DNA from: Nitrospira sp. | Lineage (GTDB): Bacteria > Nitrospirota > Nitrospiria > Nitrospirales > Nitrospiraceae | Length of the DNA stretch: 22,167 nucleotides | Assembly: GCA_030456405.1 (NCBI GenBank) | Contig: JAKDNQ010000013.1 | Span: 1-22,167 of the forward strand | Direction of reading: 5' to 3' | Part shown: positions 15,054 through 22,091 of the stretch, in pieces | How positions within the stretch are numbered: the first letter of the stretch is position 1 | Layout of the letters: every line of letters begins with the position of its first letter | Position numbers and translations under genes: made by a program | Notes under the pieces: model-generated | What the model was told of the DNA's origin: nothing | Databases searched by the model: none | The model's input: the letters and a program-made list of their open reading frames with translations, nothing else

Positions 15054-15764
15054 ATGAATCGTACGAAGTCAATAATCACGGGGAGCATGTTCGGCCTGGG
15101 TCTCTTGCTGGCCGCCGGCCAGCCGGCGCAGGCCGTGCAGGCCGTTTGGGACAACACTTTCACGCCGTCGGGGTGGACGCGAGGAAGCACGCCAGGCAGT
15201 CACTATGCCGAGTGGAACATTTTTAACGACGACATCCCGGGCGGGAATATTCAGGATACCAGTCCGGAGGTCAGTCTCTTCGGCGGCGGCGCCTACCAAG
15301 TGGCAGAGACGACCGGCGCCGCCTTCCTTACCAGCGGCGGCAACATCTATAGCCCCAGCGCGCCAACGGCGTTCAACTTCACCGCCGGAGGTCTGGGCGC
15401 CGGAACGACCGACGTGTATCTACGGGTCGGATCGCTGGGCAACTTCGATTCTACGCTCATGCGGAGTTTCACCAACTTCACACTGAACGGCGTAGCCGGC
15501 ACGTACCAGCAGCTGCACAACGAAGTCATCACCGGCGGCTTCGGTGGTAACGAGGTGGAGGCCCTCGTGAGCTGGCTGGGCGTGTCGCACTCCGGATCTC
15601 TCTCGTTAGCGTGGAATGCCGTCGGTTCAAGCGTGAGCCTGGACCAGCTCTCCCTAGATGTAGGTACGGTGGCCCCAGTGCCATTGCCTGCCGCAGCCTA
15701 CTTGATGGTTTCGGGGATTGCGGGGATCGTGGCGCTGGCTCGGCGTAGACAGCGAGCTGTCTGA
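15054..15764 (+). CDS. Secreted protein with VPLPA C-terminal sorting signal
   Basis: A 236-residue protein. ATG 15054 has AAAGGGG (15040-15046) at good distance; ATG 15036 is in frame and possible. A signal peptide ends near QPAQA (about residue 27). The body is rich in Gly, Ser, Thr and Asn with alternating hydrophobic residues, as in an extracellular beta-sandwich, and has no cysteine. The C-terminus has VPLPAAAYLMVSGIAGIVAL and a basic RRRQR tail, the VPLPA form of an exosortase signal. It sits between the chelatase-like gene and the receptor gene, so it may be a surface component of the uptake system, for example a ligand-holding protein, but nothing in the sequence proves that. Confidence 0.78.
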   Translation: MNRTKSIITGSMFGLGLLLAAGQPAQAVQAVWDNTFTPSGWTRGSTPGSHYAEWNIFNDDIPGGNIQDTSPEVSLFGGGAYQVAETTGAAFLTSGGNIYSPSAPTAFNFTAGGLGAGTTDVYLRVGSLGNFDSTLMRSFTNFTLNGVAGTYQQLHNEVITGGFGGNEVEALVSWLGVSHSGSLSLAWNAVGSSVSLDQLSLDVGTVAPVPLPAAAYLMVSGIAGIVALARRRQRAV

Positions 15765-15782
15765 GGCTCCAGGACGGAGTCC

Positions 15783-15820
15783 GCATCGGCGTGGCCTCTC
15801 TGAGGGGGCCACGCCGATGC
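15783..15820 (+). promoter_or_regulatory. Perfect 14-bp hairpin covering the receptor start codon
   Basis: GCATCGGCGTGGCC (15783-15796) and its exact complement (15807-15820) enclose a 10-base loop. The likely ribosome-binding site GAGGGGG (15802-15808) is in the loop and the first stem bases, and ATG 15817 lies in the right arm. No T-run follows, so this is not a normal terminator. It should hinder translation of the receptor unless opened. Confidence 0.6.
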
Positions 15821-18237
15821 ATGTATGTAGCATGAGCGGCAAATGCTGGGGAGGTGTCATATTGCTTCTCGCACTGCTGCCGACATGGCCGGTATATGGA
15901 GGGACGGGCAAGGCGGCGGACTTGCGTCCGATGCGTTCGGGTTCGGAAAGTCCGCGCATTGCTTCGAACAGCAATACGACAGAGGCCGCACGCAGAGCAA
16001 TAACAGAGGATCGGAACACCGGAGAGAGACAACCGCGTGCTGCGGAGAAACGCGACACGGCGGCAGGGAATCGACCGATCGATACGCCTGAAATTGAGCC
16101 AGGGGACACAGTGTTGGTAGCCGAGGAGGTGGAGGTGAACGGGAGACGCCAAGGCATCGAATTCGATCCGGTGCGTTCGAGCACGACCGTGACGGCCAAG
16201 GGGTTGGAGCGCCAGCAGTCGGACAATGTCTTCAACGTCCTGCAGGACATCGCCGGCGTCTCGGTCAACGGCGGGCCGCTCAACACCGGCATGAAACTCA
16301 ACATCCGGGGGTTCGGCGACACTGAAGATGTGCTGGTCAAGGTCGACGGCGCCATCCGCAGTTTCGAGAAGTACCGCTCCGGCAGCGGCGTGTTCGTCGA
16401 GCCGGAGTTGCTGAAGGCCGTCGAGGTGACACGCGGGCCCGCGGGCCCGCTGCAAGGCTCCGGCGCCATCGGCGGGGTAGTGGAAATGCGGACCAAGGAC
16501 GCCGCCGACCTGCTGCAGCCCGGACAACGCATCGGCGCGCGCCTCAAGGGAGGGTTTTCCAGCAATAACCTCGAAAAACTCGGATCGGCGACCGCCTATG
16601 GGATGGCGTCCGACTCGCTTGAGCTGCTTGCCAACGTCTCGTATCGCAACTCCGACAACATCAGAACCGCGAGCGGGATTGAGTTGCGGAACACCATGAC
16701 GAACCGCTTGAGCGGATTGTTGAAAGCGACGTACCGTCCGCGGGCTGGAACAGCCCTTACGCTCGGAGAAACGTACTTTCAAGAAGAGAGCTTGCAGCCG
16801 TTTGACGCCACGATCGGGATACCGGGCGTGTTCGGCTTTGTGCGGCGCGCCGTGACCGACAGCACATCCACCGCCAACTTCGAATACACGCCTGCCACAC
16901 AAACCCTTGTCCCTTGGATCAGCCTCAGAGGAACGGCCGGTTACACCAGTACCAGCGTCACCGACTCCGATAAACAGGATGCGAGCGGCACCCTTGTGCC
17001 GAATTCACCCACGAATTTCTTCGACTTCCGTGTCGCGACGCTCGACTTGACCAATACTACGGTGTTCCGCCTCGGCCCGGTGCGCAATTCGCTCACGTAC
17101 GGAATCCAGTACAACCGAAACCACCGGGAATCCAGAACCAACCAGCTGAACCCCTCTACGAGCTCGCGCCAGACGGTGGACAACCTCAGTCAGCCTTCGG
17201 GCACCAAGTCCTATCTTGCGTACATGCTCGAGAATCGGCTGACGCTCGGCCAGGTGACCGTCATGACCGGTCTCCGTCACGACTCCTACGAGGTCGAAGT
17301 CAGTGCGAACCAGACACGAGATCTATTGCAAGCCGAAAGCCGCAGCCCGGCCGTTGAGTTCGGCAGGACTGTCCCCAGCGCCGGCATTGCTTGGAACGCG
17401 CTGCGCGGTCCGCTCACGCTTTTCTACAATTACGCCGAGGCGTTCCGGCCGCCGTCCGTCGATGAATACTTCACGCAAGGTCCGTTCAGCCGCTGCAACC
17501 CCTTCTTTTTCGGCGCGCTCGCTCCCAGCTCCGGTGTTTGCGGCGATCGCTATCTGCCCGCATCCACGCGCAACCAGGAGTTTGGCGTGTCGCTTGCCTA
17601 TCCCGGTCTCTTCACCAGCGTCGATATGCTGACGGCGAAGGTGGTGTATTTCCGCAACCGCGTGGACAACACCCTCTATTCGCTCACGGCGCGCACGGCG
17701 AGCGGAGCGCTCTGCGAGCCGTTCAATCCCGCAGGGGGCAACAATATCTGCACGAACTTCACGCAAGACGGCAAGGAGAACCGGGAAGGGGTGGAGTTCG
17801 AGTTGGCTTTTCGGACTGAACGCTGGTTCAGCAACCTGAGCGCTGCCGCCGTGCGGGGCAAGCAGGTGTGCGATGGCGAGCGCGATCTCTTTGACGTCGC
17901 CGGCGATACGCTGGTGTTTACGGTAGGGCGCAATGATCTCGAGAACCGGCTCGAATATGGGTATCGCGTGCGCGCGGTGGATGACCGCCGGGTGATCACC
18001 GGCTCCTCTGCGCAAGTCGTCTCGCCCTGCAATCTCGGCCTCACGATCGGCAATCAGGCTGGTTACGTATTGCATAACCTGTTCGCGTCCTATCAGCCGA
18101 CGAAATACCTGAACTTCAATCTGGTAGTGGACAATTTCACCAATACCCAATACTTCCTCAACAACGGCTTCGGTGGCGGCATCGGCCAGGAAGCCCCCGG
18201 TTACAACGCGCGATTCTTTGCGACACTGGTGTTCTGA
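15817..18237 (+). CDS. TonB-dependent outer-membrane receptor, heme-receptor-like
   Basis: An 806-residue receptor. ATG 15817 has GAGGGGG 8 bases upstream; ATG 15832 is an alternative. The signal peptide is at about 10-30 (GVILLLALLPTWPVYGG). An unusually long polar segment (about 31-88) precedes a probable TonB box, DTVLVAEEVEV. The plug domain (about 118-240) includes NIRGFGDTEDVLVKVDG, EKYRSGSGVFVEPELLKAVE, and VTRGPAGPLQGSGAIGGVVE, which match the hemoglobin/heme receptor branch. The barrel follows, with a degenerate FRAP-like motif FRPPSVDEYFTQG at about 543 and C-terminal NARFFATLVF ending in aromatic F. Two cysteine pairs in extracellular-type loops (CNPFF...GVCGD and LCEPF...NICTN) may form disulfides. 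The heme-histidine of classical HmuR-type receptors is not evident, so the ligand may be another tetrapyrrole or a metallophore. Confidence 0.88.
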   Translation: MHVCSMSGKCWGGVILLLALLPTWPVYGGTGKAADLRPMRSGSESPRIASNSNTTEAARRAITEDRNTGERQPRAAEKRDTAAGNRPIDTPEIEPGDTVLVAEEVEVNGRRQGIEFDPVRSSTTVTAKGLERQQSDNVFNVLQDIAGVSVNGGPLNTGMKLNIRGFGDTEDVLVKVDGAIRSFEKYRSGSGVFVEPELLKAVEVTRGPAGPLQGSGAIGGVVEMRTKDAADLLQPGQRIGARLKGGFSSNNLEKLGSATAYGMASDSLELLANVSYRNSDNIRTASGIELRNTMTNRLSGLLKATYRPRAGTALTLGETYFQEESLQPFDATIGIPGVFGFVRRAVTDSTSTANFEYTPATQTLVPWISLRGTAGYTSTSVTDSDKQDASGTLVPNSPTNFFDFRVATLDLTNTTVFRLGPVRNSLTYGIQYNRNHRESRTNQLNPSTSSRQTVDNLSQPSGTKSYLAYMLENRLTLGQVTVMTGLRHDSYEVEVSANQTRDLLQAESRSPAVEFGRTVPSAGIAWNALRGPLTLFYNYAEAFRPPSVDEYFTQGPFSRCNPFFFGALAPSSGVCGDRYLPASTRNQEFGVSLAYPGLFTSVDMLTAKVVYFRNRVDNTLYSLTARTASGALCEPFNPAGGNNICTNFTQDGKENREGVEFELAFRTERWFSNLSAAAVRGKQVCDGERDLFDVAGDTLVFTVGRNDLENRLEYGYRVRAVDDRRVITGSSAQVVSPCNLGLTIGNQAGYVLHNLFASYQPTKYLNFNLVVDNFTNTQYFLNNGFGGGIGQEAPGYNARFFATLVF

Positions 18238-18298
18238 TTCCATGTGGTAACAGACGGTACAGACAGAAAGTTCAACCCGACAGCAGAGGACCCAGACC

Positions 18299-19342
18299 AT
18301 GAACAGCGCCACAGCACACACAGATTCGATAGCGATTCGGCCACGTGACCGACAACTGACGGAGCACAAGCCTCTGCCGGTTTCTTCTTCTTCAGTGCTT
18401 CCATCCGTAACGGCATCGGTTGGGATGCGGGGAGATTCATTGATCAAGGAATCCCAGGATATAAACAAGTCTGCACTGCATCGGCCACGCTTAACAGGCT
18501 CGGTTGTCGTTCTCTCGCCCGACGTTGCATTTTCCAGAAACCTAGAAGAGCACTTGCATCGAGCGGGCTATGCTGTCCGATTAGCCGCCGCTGTGAACGA
18601 GATATTCGCCGTCACGGACCCGGCGTCGCTCGTGTTGGTGTTGGTGGATCACCGTATCCAAGATTGGGACATGCTTCGGACAGATCCCTCGCTTCGGCAT
18701 GTTCTGTTGATAGCGGTGGTTCCTTTCGACGGTCTCTATACCGAGGACCACTGTCTATGGGATCTCGAGCGTGGGATGGACGGCGTCCATGATTTGCGGG
18801 ACGGACATCGTCTTTTGGTTGCCAAAGTCGGCGCCTACCTGTGGCGGGCGGGACACGATAACTTGCGTCGAGGAGTCTATCAGGTAGGCGCCGTGGAACT
18901 GGATGGGAATGTTCACGAGGTGAGAATTGCCGGACGACAGGTGAAGCTCTCCGCCAAACCCTTCGCAATTCTCAGGGCGCTCATGCGGAAGCCCTCCAAA
19001 GTGCTCAGCCGGAGTGAACTGGTCAATCTCGTATGGGGACCAGGGTTTGCCGTCGGTGAGCATACATTGGATGTTCACATTCATGGTCTTCGCCGACAAC
19101 TGGATCGTGCCCCTAACCGCCTCTGCGCATTAGTGACGATCAACGGCGTCGGCTTCAAACTGAAGTCGACCTCCGTAGCCGGATCGATCAGAACGAGAAG
19201 GCTCTATCCTGTGTTGAAATCCATCTCCGGTTCACACTCAAGCTCAACGAGGACACCGAGATCGACATCGAGACGCATCACGTCACCGAAACGACGCTCG
19301 CGATCGGACCTGCCGCCAAAGATCGCGTTATGGAGGCGCTAG
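18299..19342 (+). CDS. Atypical OmpR-type regulator with degenerate receiver domain
   Basis: Up to 347 residues from ATG 18299. A disordered N-terminus of about 60 residues is followed by a receiver-like domain (about 66-183): VVVLSPDVAFSRNLEEHL, a strand ending in D117 (LVLVLVDHRI), and a C-terminal helix. The conserved lysine after strand five and the usual acidic pair are not seen, so phosphorylation is doubtful. Residues about 193-289 form a winged-helix domain (LSAKPFAILRALMRKPSKVL, HTLDVHIHGLRRQLDRA, INGVGFKL). Family proteins normally end soon after this last motif, but here about 58 Ser/Arg/Thr-rich residues follow that look like the wrong frame. It probably regulates the receptor and chelatase-like genes around it. 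No histidine kinase is adjacent. Confidence 0.75.
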   Translation: MNSATAHTDSIAIRPRDRQLTEHKPLPVSSSSVLPSVTASVGMRGDSLIKESQDINKSALHRPRLTGSVVVLSPDVAFSRNLEEHLHRAGYAVRLAAAVNEIFAVTDPASLVLVLVDHRIQDWDMLRTDPSLRHVLLIAVVPFDGLYTEDHCLWDLERGMDGVHDLRDGHRLLVAKVGAYLWRAGHDNLRRGVYQVGAVELDGNVHEVRIAGRQVKLSAKPFAILRALMRKPSKVLSRSELVNLVWGPGFAVGEHTLDVHIHGLRRQLDRAPNRLCALVTINGVGFKLKSTSVAGSIRTRRLYPVLKSISGSHSSSTRTPRSTSRRITSPKRRSRSDLPPKIALWRR

Positions 19343-19359
19343 GGAAAGAGAGAATCCCC

Positions 19360-19857
19360 ATGAGATGGACGCCGATCATAGTCTTTATGGTCGTCCTGTT
19401 AAACGCGGTAGCGCTGCAGACAGCTCACGCACAAGATCGTCCCCGAAGAGGTAGCGAGTTAATGGCTCTTCTCCAACTGAACTGTGGTGACAAGGTTCAA
19501 GAACAGAACTTCCGGAATGCCCTGCAAGCGGTCCCTTCCAGCTCACTCAGGCGAGCGGAGGTCTTGGTCTTGTACTCTCAATGTCTTTTCCGAACCAGGC
19601 AGCGCGAATCGGACGCGGTGCCGTTGTTGAAAGAGGCCGTGCGGATCCTTCCATCCAATGCCGGCGTCCAACGGCATCTGGGCTATGCGTATTTTCGGCT
19701 GGGGAGAGATCTGGAAGCCATCGAAGCCATTGAACGGTCGTTAGATCTGGAGCCCAATGCCTACACCTATGGCCAACTGGGTTTTGTCCTGATGCGATCC
19801 GTGTCCGGTCCCCTTACTGGGGATCGGGCAAGAAAGCAGAGGGCGAACGTCTTATGA
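19360..19857 (+). CDS. Secreted TPR-repeat protein, 3' part out of frame
   Basis: One hundred sixty-five residues from ATG 19360, chosen for GGGAAAGAG upstream and because a signal peptide then starts directly (WTPIIVFMVVLLNAVALQ, cleavage near AHAQ). Tetratricopeptide repeats follow: SSLRRAEVLVLYSQCLFRTR, NAGVQRHLGYAYFRLGRDLE and AYTYGQLGFVLMRS. After that the sequence becomes unlike a repeat and stops at 19857. The expected continuation lies in another frame (next entry), so a single base seems to be missing near the CCCC at 19810-19813. TPR proteins in the periplasm scaffold protein complexes, which would suit an uptake machine. Cys residues in LNCGD and YSQCLF could pair. Confidence 0.7.
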   Translation: MRWTPIIVFMVVLLNAVALQTAHAQDRPRRGSELMALLQLNCGDKVQEQNFRNALQAVPSSSLRRAEVLVLYSQCLFRTRQRESDAVPLLKEAVRILPSNAGVQRHLGYAYFRLGRDLEAIEAIERSLDLEPNAYTYGQLGFVLMRSVSGPLTGDRARKQRANVL

Positions 19858-20039
19858 ATCTGGCTGTCGAGCAGGCGCCGAATGAGCGGGCTCGAGAGCA
19901 TCTCAAGCTCCTTGGCGACTCGACGATGGGGCGCATTCCTCCCAGCGGGCGTAAGGCGGACCTCAAGATGACGGAAGACGCCATGCGCAAGGCTATGTTC
20001 GATCCATTTGAAGAAGAGGAGACAAGCCATGATCAATAA
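19815..20039 (+). pseudogene. Out-of-frame C-terminal part of the TPR protein
   Basis: This frame reads YWGSGKKAEGERLMNLAVEQ then APNERAREHLKLLGD, which completes the repeat begun by AYTYGQLGFVLMRS in the preceding frame. Adding one C to the CCCC run at 19810-19813 would join the two into a single protein ending in an acidic tail (FEEEETSHDQ) at 20039. Either a true frameshift mutation or a sequence error. ATG 19854 could start it alone, but no ribosome-binding site is evident. Confidence 0.6.
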
Positions 20040-20139
20040 TGCGCGTCTAGCCATTCGCATGTTCGGCCTGAGCGGGGTGCTCACGGTTCTCATACTGATA
20101 CCTCAGACAGGAGTTGGGGCATCCTGCAGTCATCGTTGA
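20029..20139 (+). CDS. Tiny hydrophobic peptide (36 residues)
   Basis: An ORF overlapping the end of the TPR frame by 11 bases; GAGGAGA (20016-20022) precedes ATG 20029 at a good distance. It encodes a basic N-terminus (NNARLAIRMFG), a hydrophobic stretch LSGVLTVLILIP and a short tail GVGASCSHR. It resembles an export signal with almost no mature protein, or a single-helix membrane peptide with a Cys-x-His tail. It might be the front of a truncated gene. Supported only by the ribosome-binding site and composition. Confidence 0.4.
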   Translation: MINNARLAIRMFGLSGVLTVLILIPQTGVGASCSHR

Positions 20140-20249
20140 ATGCAATCCGAGTGGCTGTCGCCAGGTGGACGTGTTCTGTCCAGGCCCTCGTCCGATTCAT
20201 AGAGGCCATGACGTTATGTGCACTGAATTAACATGACCAGGAGGTACCC

Positions 20250-21176
20250 ATGTTTTCTTTGATACTTTTGCTTTCCATCCTTATGACCGCAGTCGTTCCT
20301 TACCAGTCGGGGGCAGCGGGCAGTTCAGCCAGCGACCCTAAAATCGGCGTGTTGCTGGTCAACCATGGCTCCCGCTCAGAGACCTGGCGGAACGGGCTGT
20401 TGCAGCTGGAATCCCGCGTCGCGCCGTCCATCCTGAAACAGTCGGCCGTCAAGGGATTGAAGACGGCCTTCATGGAATACACCGAGCCCTCCATCGCCAC
20501 CAGAATGAAGGAATTCGACGATGACGGTTTCACCGACGTCATTGTCGTGCCCGTCTTTCTCACGGTCAGCCCGCATACGTTCGACGATATCCCGACTATT
20601 TTGGGGATGAAGGAAGATCCTCGTTCCCTTCAACAGCTCAAGATCGAGAACATTCAACGCTATACGCCTAAGGCAACGCCTCATATCACTCCGCCGCTCG
20701 ACTTCACCGACATCCTTCAAAAGAACCTCCTACGGCGGGTCTCGGATCTCTCGAAAGATCCCTCCCATGAGGGGCTGGTTCTCATCGGGTATGGGGATGA
20801 AACCTACGACAAGGAATGGGTTGAACTGTTCAACAAGGTCGCAGGAGTCATCAAGGAACGCACGGGCATCGCGGGGTATTCATACGGCTGGTGCGGCCAC
20901 ATCGCGGACTACAAGCCGGAAGAAACGACCGCCGCGATCAATACGGTTCTCAAGACGTCTCGCACGGCTCTGGTCATTCCCGTGTTGGTTGCGCATGACG
21001 AGATGTTCCAAATCAAGATCATCGGCGACGGCATCGCCAAGGTGCCGGACAACAAGAATCGTGTCGTGTATAAACCCGACGCGATTCTTCCCGATCCGAA
21101 CGTCGAGCGGTGGGTGGTGTCGGTGACCGACGAGTACGTTCGTAAAATCCGACCGAAGATATCGAGAGTGAATTGA
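20250..21176 (+). CDS. Secreted two-lobed CbiX/CbiK-like chelatase-family protein
   Basis: A 308-residue exported protein with AGGAGGT before ATG 20250. A signal peptide of about 25 residues leads to two chelatase lobes. Lobe one starts KIGVLLVNHGSRSETWRNGL with H39 of the HGS motif. Lobe two starts GLVLIGYGDETYDKEW, in which the equivalent residue is Tyr, but YGWCGHIADY nearby supplies H217. VYKPDAILPDPNVERWV at the end closely parallels the end of lobe two of the larger protein at 12961 (AYKPDELLPHPNALLWL), so the two are related. CbiX/CbiK enzymes insert Co, Ni or Fe into sirohydrochlorin; periplasmic CbiK of Desulfovibrio vulgaris is a precedent for export. Here the role is probably periplasmic tetrapyrrole or metal handling. 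The PepSY protein gene overlaps its stop codon. Confidence 0.82.
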   Translation: MFSLILLLSILMTAVVPYQSGAAGSSASDPKIGVLLVNHGSRSETWRNGLLQLESRVAPSILKQSAVKGLKTAFMEYTEPSIATRMKEFDDDGFTDVIVVPVFLTVSPHTFDDIPTILGMKEDPRSLQQLKIENIQRYTPKATPHITPPLDFTDILQKNLLRRVSDLSKDPSHEGLVLIGYGDETYDKEWVELFNKVAGVIKERTGIAGYSYGWCGHIADYKPEETTAAINTVLKTSRTALVIPVLVAHDEMFQIKIIGDGIAKVPDNKNRVVYKPDAILPDPNVERWVVSVTDEYVRKIRPKISRVN

Positions 21177-21775
21177 TGCGAGGAGGATGGTTGAAACGAC
21201 TGATGCCCTGGATCAATCAGGATGCCCTGGCACGGCTCAATGTGGCCGCGCACCGCGATGTTGGGTACGCCTGCGCCTCGCTGATCCTGGCCTATTGCCT
21301 CTCCGGTATCGCATTGAACCACATCGGCGATTGGAACCCTGACTTTACCATCACCAAACAGACAATTTCACTGCCCCAGCCTTTCACAAAGGAAGAGATT
21401 ACCCGAGAACGGATCGCGGAATTCGGACGACTCGTCAACGAAGACACCTATAAGATCTACGACTTCCCGACGACCGATCAGGTCAAGATTTACTACGACA
21501 ACGCGTCTTTGCATCTGCATTTCACGACGGGACAAGGCACCTACGAAAAAGTCTCCCGAAGACCCGTGCTGTACCAAGTCAACGCCCTCCACCTCAACCG
21601 CCTCCAAGGGTGGAAGTGGGCTTCGGACCTGTTTGCGCTCGTTCTCATGGTTCTGAGCCTGACCGGACTATTCGTCTTGCGAGGCAAATATGGATTGGCT
21701 CGCCGAGGAAGGTGGCTGGTCCTCGCAGGGTTGCTGCCCCCTATACTGGCCCTATTCATTTTTGAGCTGAAATGA
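21176..21775 (+). CDS. PepSY-associated membrane protein
   Basis: One hundred ninety-nine residues. ATG 21176 overlaps the preceding stop (TGATG), implying coupled translation; a TTG at 21191 just after AGGAGG is a possible alternative. The topology is a short basic start, helix one (about 26-46, VGYACASLILAYCLSGIALNH), a periplasmic domain (about 50-140, including YKIYDFPTTDQVKIYYDN), and two C-terminal helices (about 144-163 and 176-196). A conserved-type HxxR-like element, NALHLNRLQGWKW, precedes helix two. This fits the PepSY-associated TM family, whose better-known relatives are ferric-siderophore reductases found beside TonB receptors. Histidines at H31, H47 and in ALHLN could bind heme. 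Iron reduction or cofactor transfer at the inner membrane is inferred. Confidence 0.75.
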   Translation: MRGGWLKRLMPWINQDALARLNVAAHRDVGYACASLILAYCLSGIALNHIGDWNPDFTITKQTISLPQPFTKEEITRERIAEFGRLVNEDTYKIYDFPTTDQVKIYYDNASLHLHFTTGQGTYEKVSRRPVLYQVNALHLNRLQGWKWASDLFALVLMVLSLTGLFVLRGKYGLARRGRWLVLAGLLPPILALFIFELK

Positions 21776-21842
21776 TCAGGGCTGTGAAGACATCATCACG
21801 ACAGCGATGACCGTTCAAGAGGCTCTGCTCACAAAGGAGAGA

Positions 21843-22091
21843 ATGATCATGTCCCCAACATGAACTTCGACGATAAACGCATCGTGCCAAAAATGCGGCG
21901 GACTTATGGTCGTCGAATGCATCCTTGACAACTACGCTCCAGTCTCACCGGCGCGATGCGTGAACTGCGGCTGGCACCGCAGATCGATCGCTTTGCCGCA
22001 GCAGACTGGAACGTCCCTCCGGCATCGCGAACCTCCCGATCAGTCAATCCCCAGGAGCCGTCGTGAAGAGTCGCCGATCTCAGGGGAATGA
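21843..22091 (+). pseudogene. Disrupted small zinc-ribbon gene
   Basis: AAAGGAGAG (21835-21843) leads to ATG 21843, but this frame stops at TGA 21861-21863 after six codons. The same frame then reads CQKCGGLMVVECILDNYAP and RCVNCGW, two Cys-x-x-Cys knuckles of a zinc ribbon, and runs on to 22091. A second frame from ATG 21860 reads MNFDDKRIVPK and would need a shift to join the ribbon. So either an in-frame stop or a one-base indel separates the start from the domain. The sequence after RCVNCGW is Arg/Ser/Pro-rich and may be out of frame too. Nothing else is recognised between 21776 and 22167. Confidence 0.5.

Noticed and set aside
15529..16902. Long minus-strand ORF (457 codons) opposite the second VPLPA gene and the receptor
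   Set aside because: It is antisense to well-supported genes, has Arg/His/Pro-rich composition without domains, and follows from high GC in third positions.
17323..18468. Minus-strand ORF of 381 codons opposite the receptor 3' end
   Set aside because: The receptor frame has clear family motifs through its last residue; the antisense frame shows none.
19806..19820. Programmed -1 frameshift at the TPR disruption
   Set aside because: The sequence does not form an X-XXY-YYZ slippery heptamer, so an indel is the simpler reading.
21861..21863. In-frame TGA read as selenocysteine in the zinc-ribbon gene
   Set aside because: It would put Sec outside the metal knuckles, and I saw no hairpin of SECIS type right after it.
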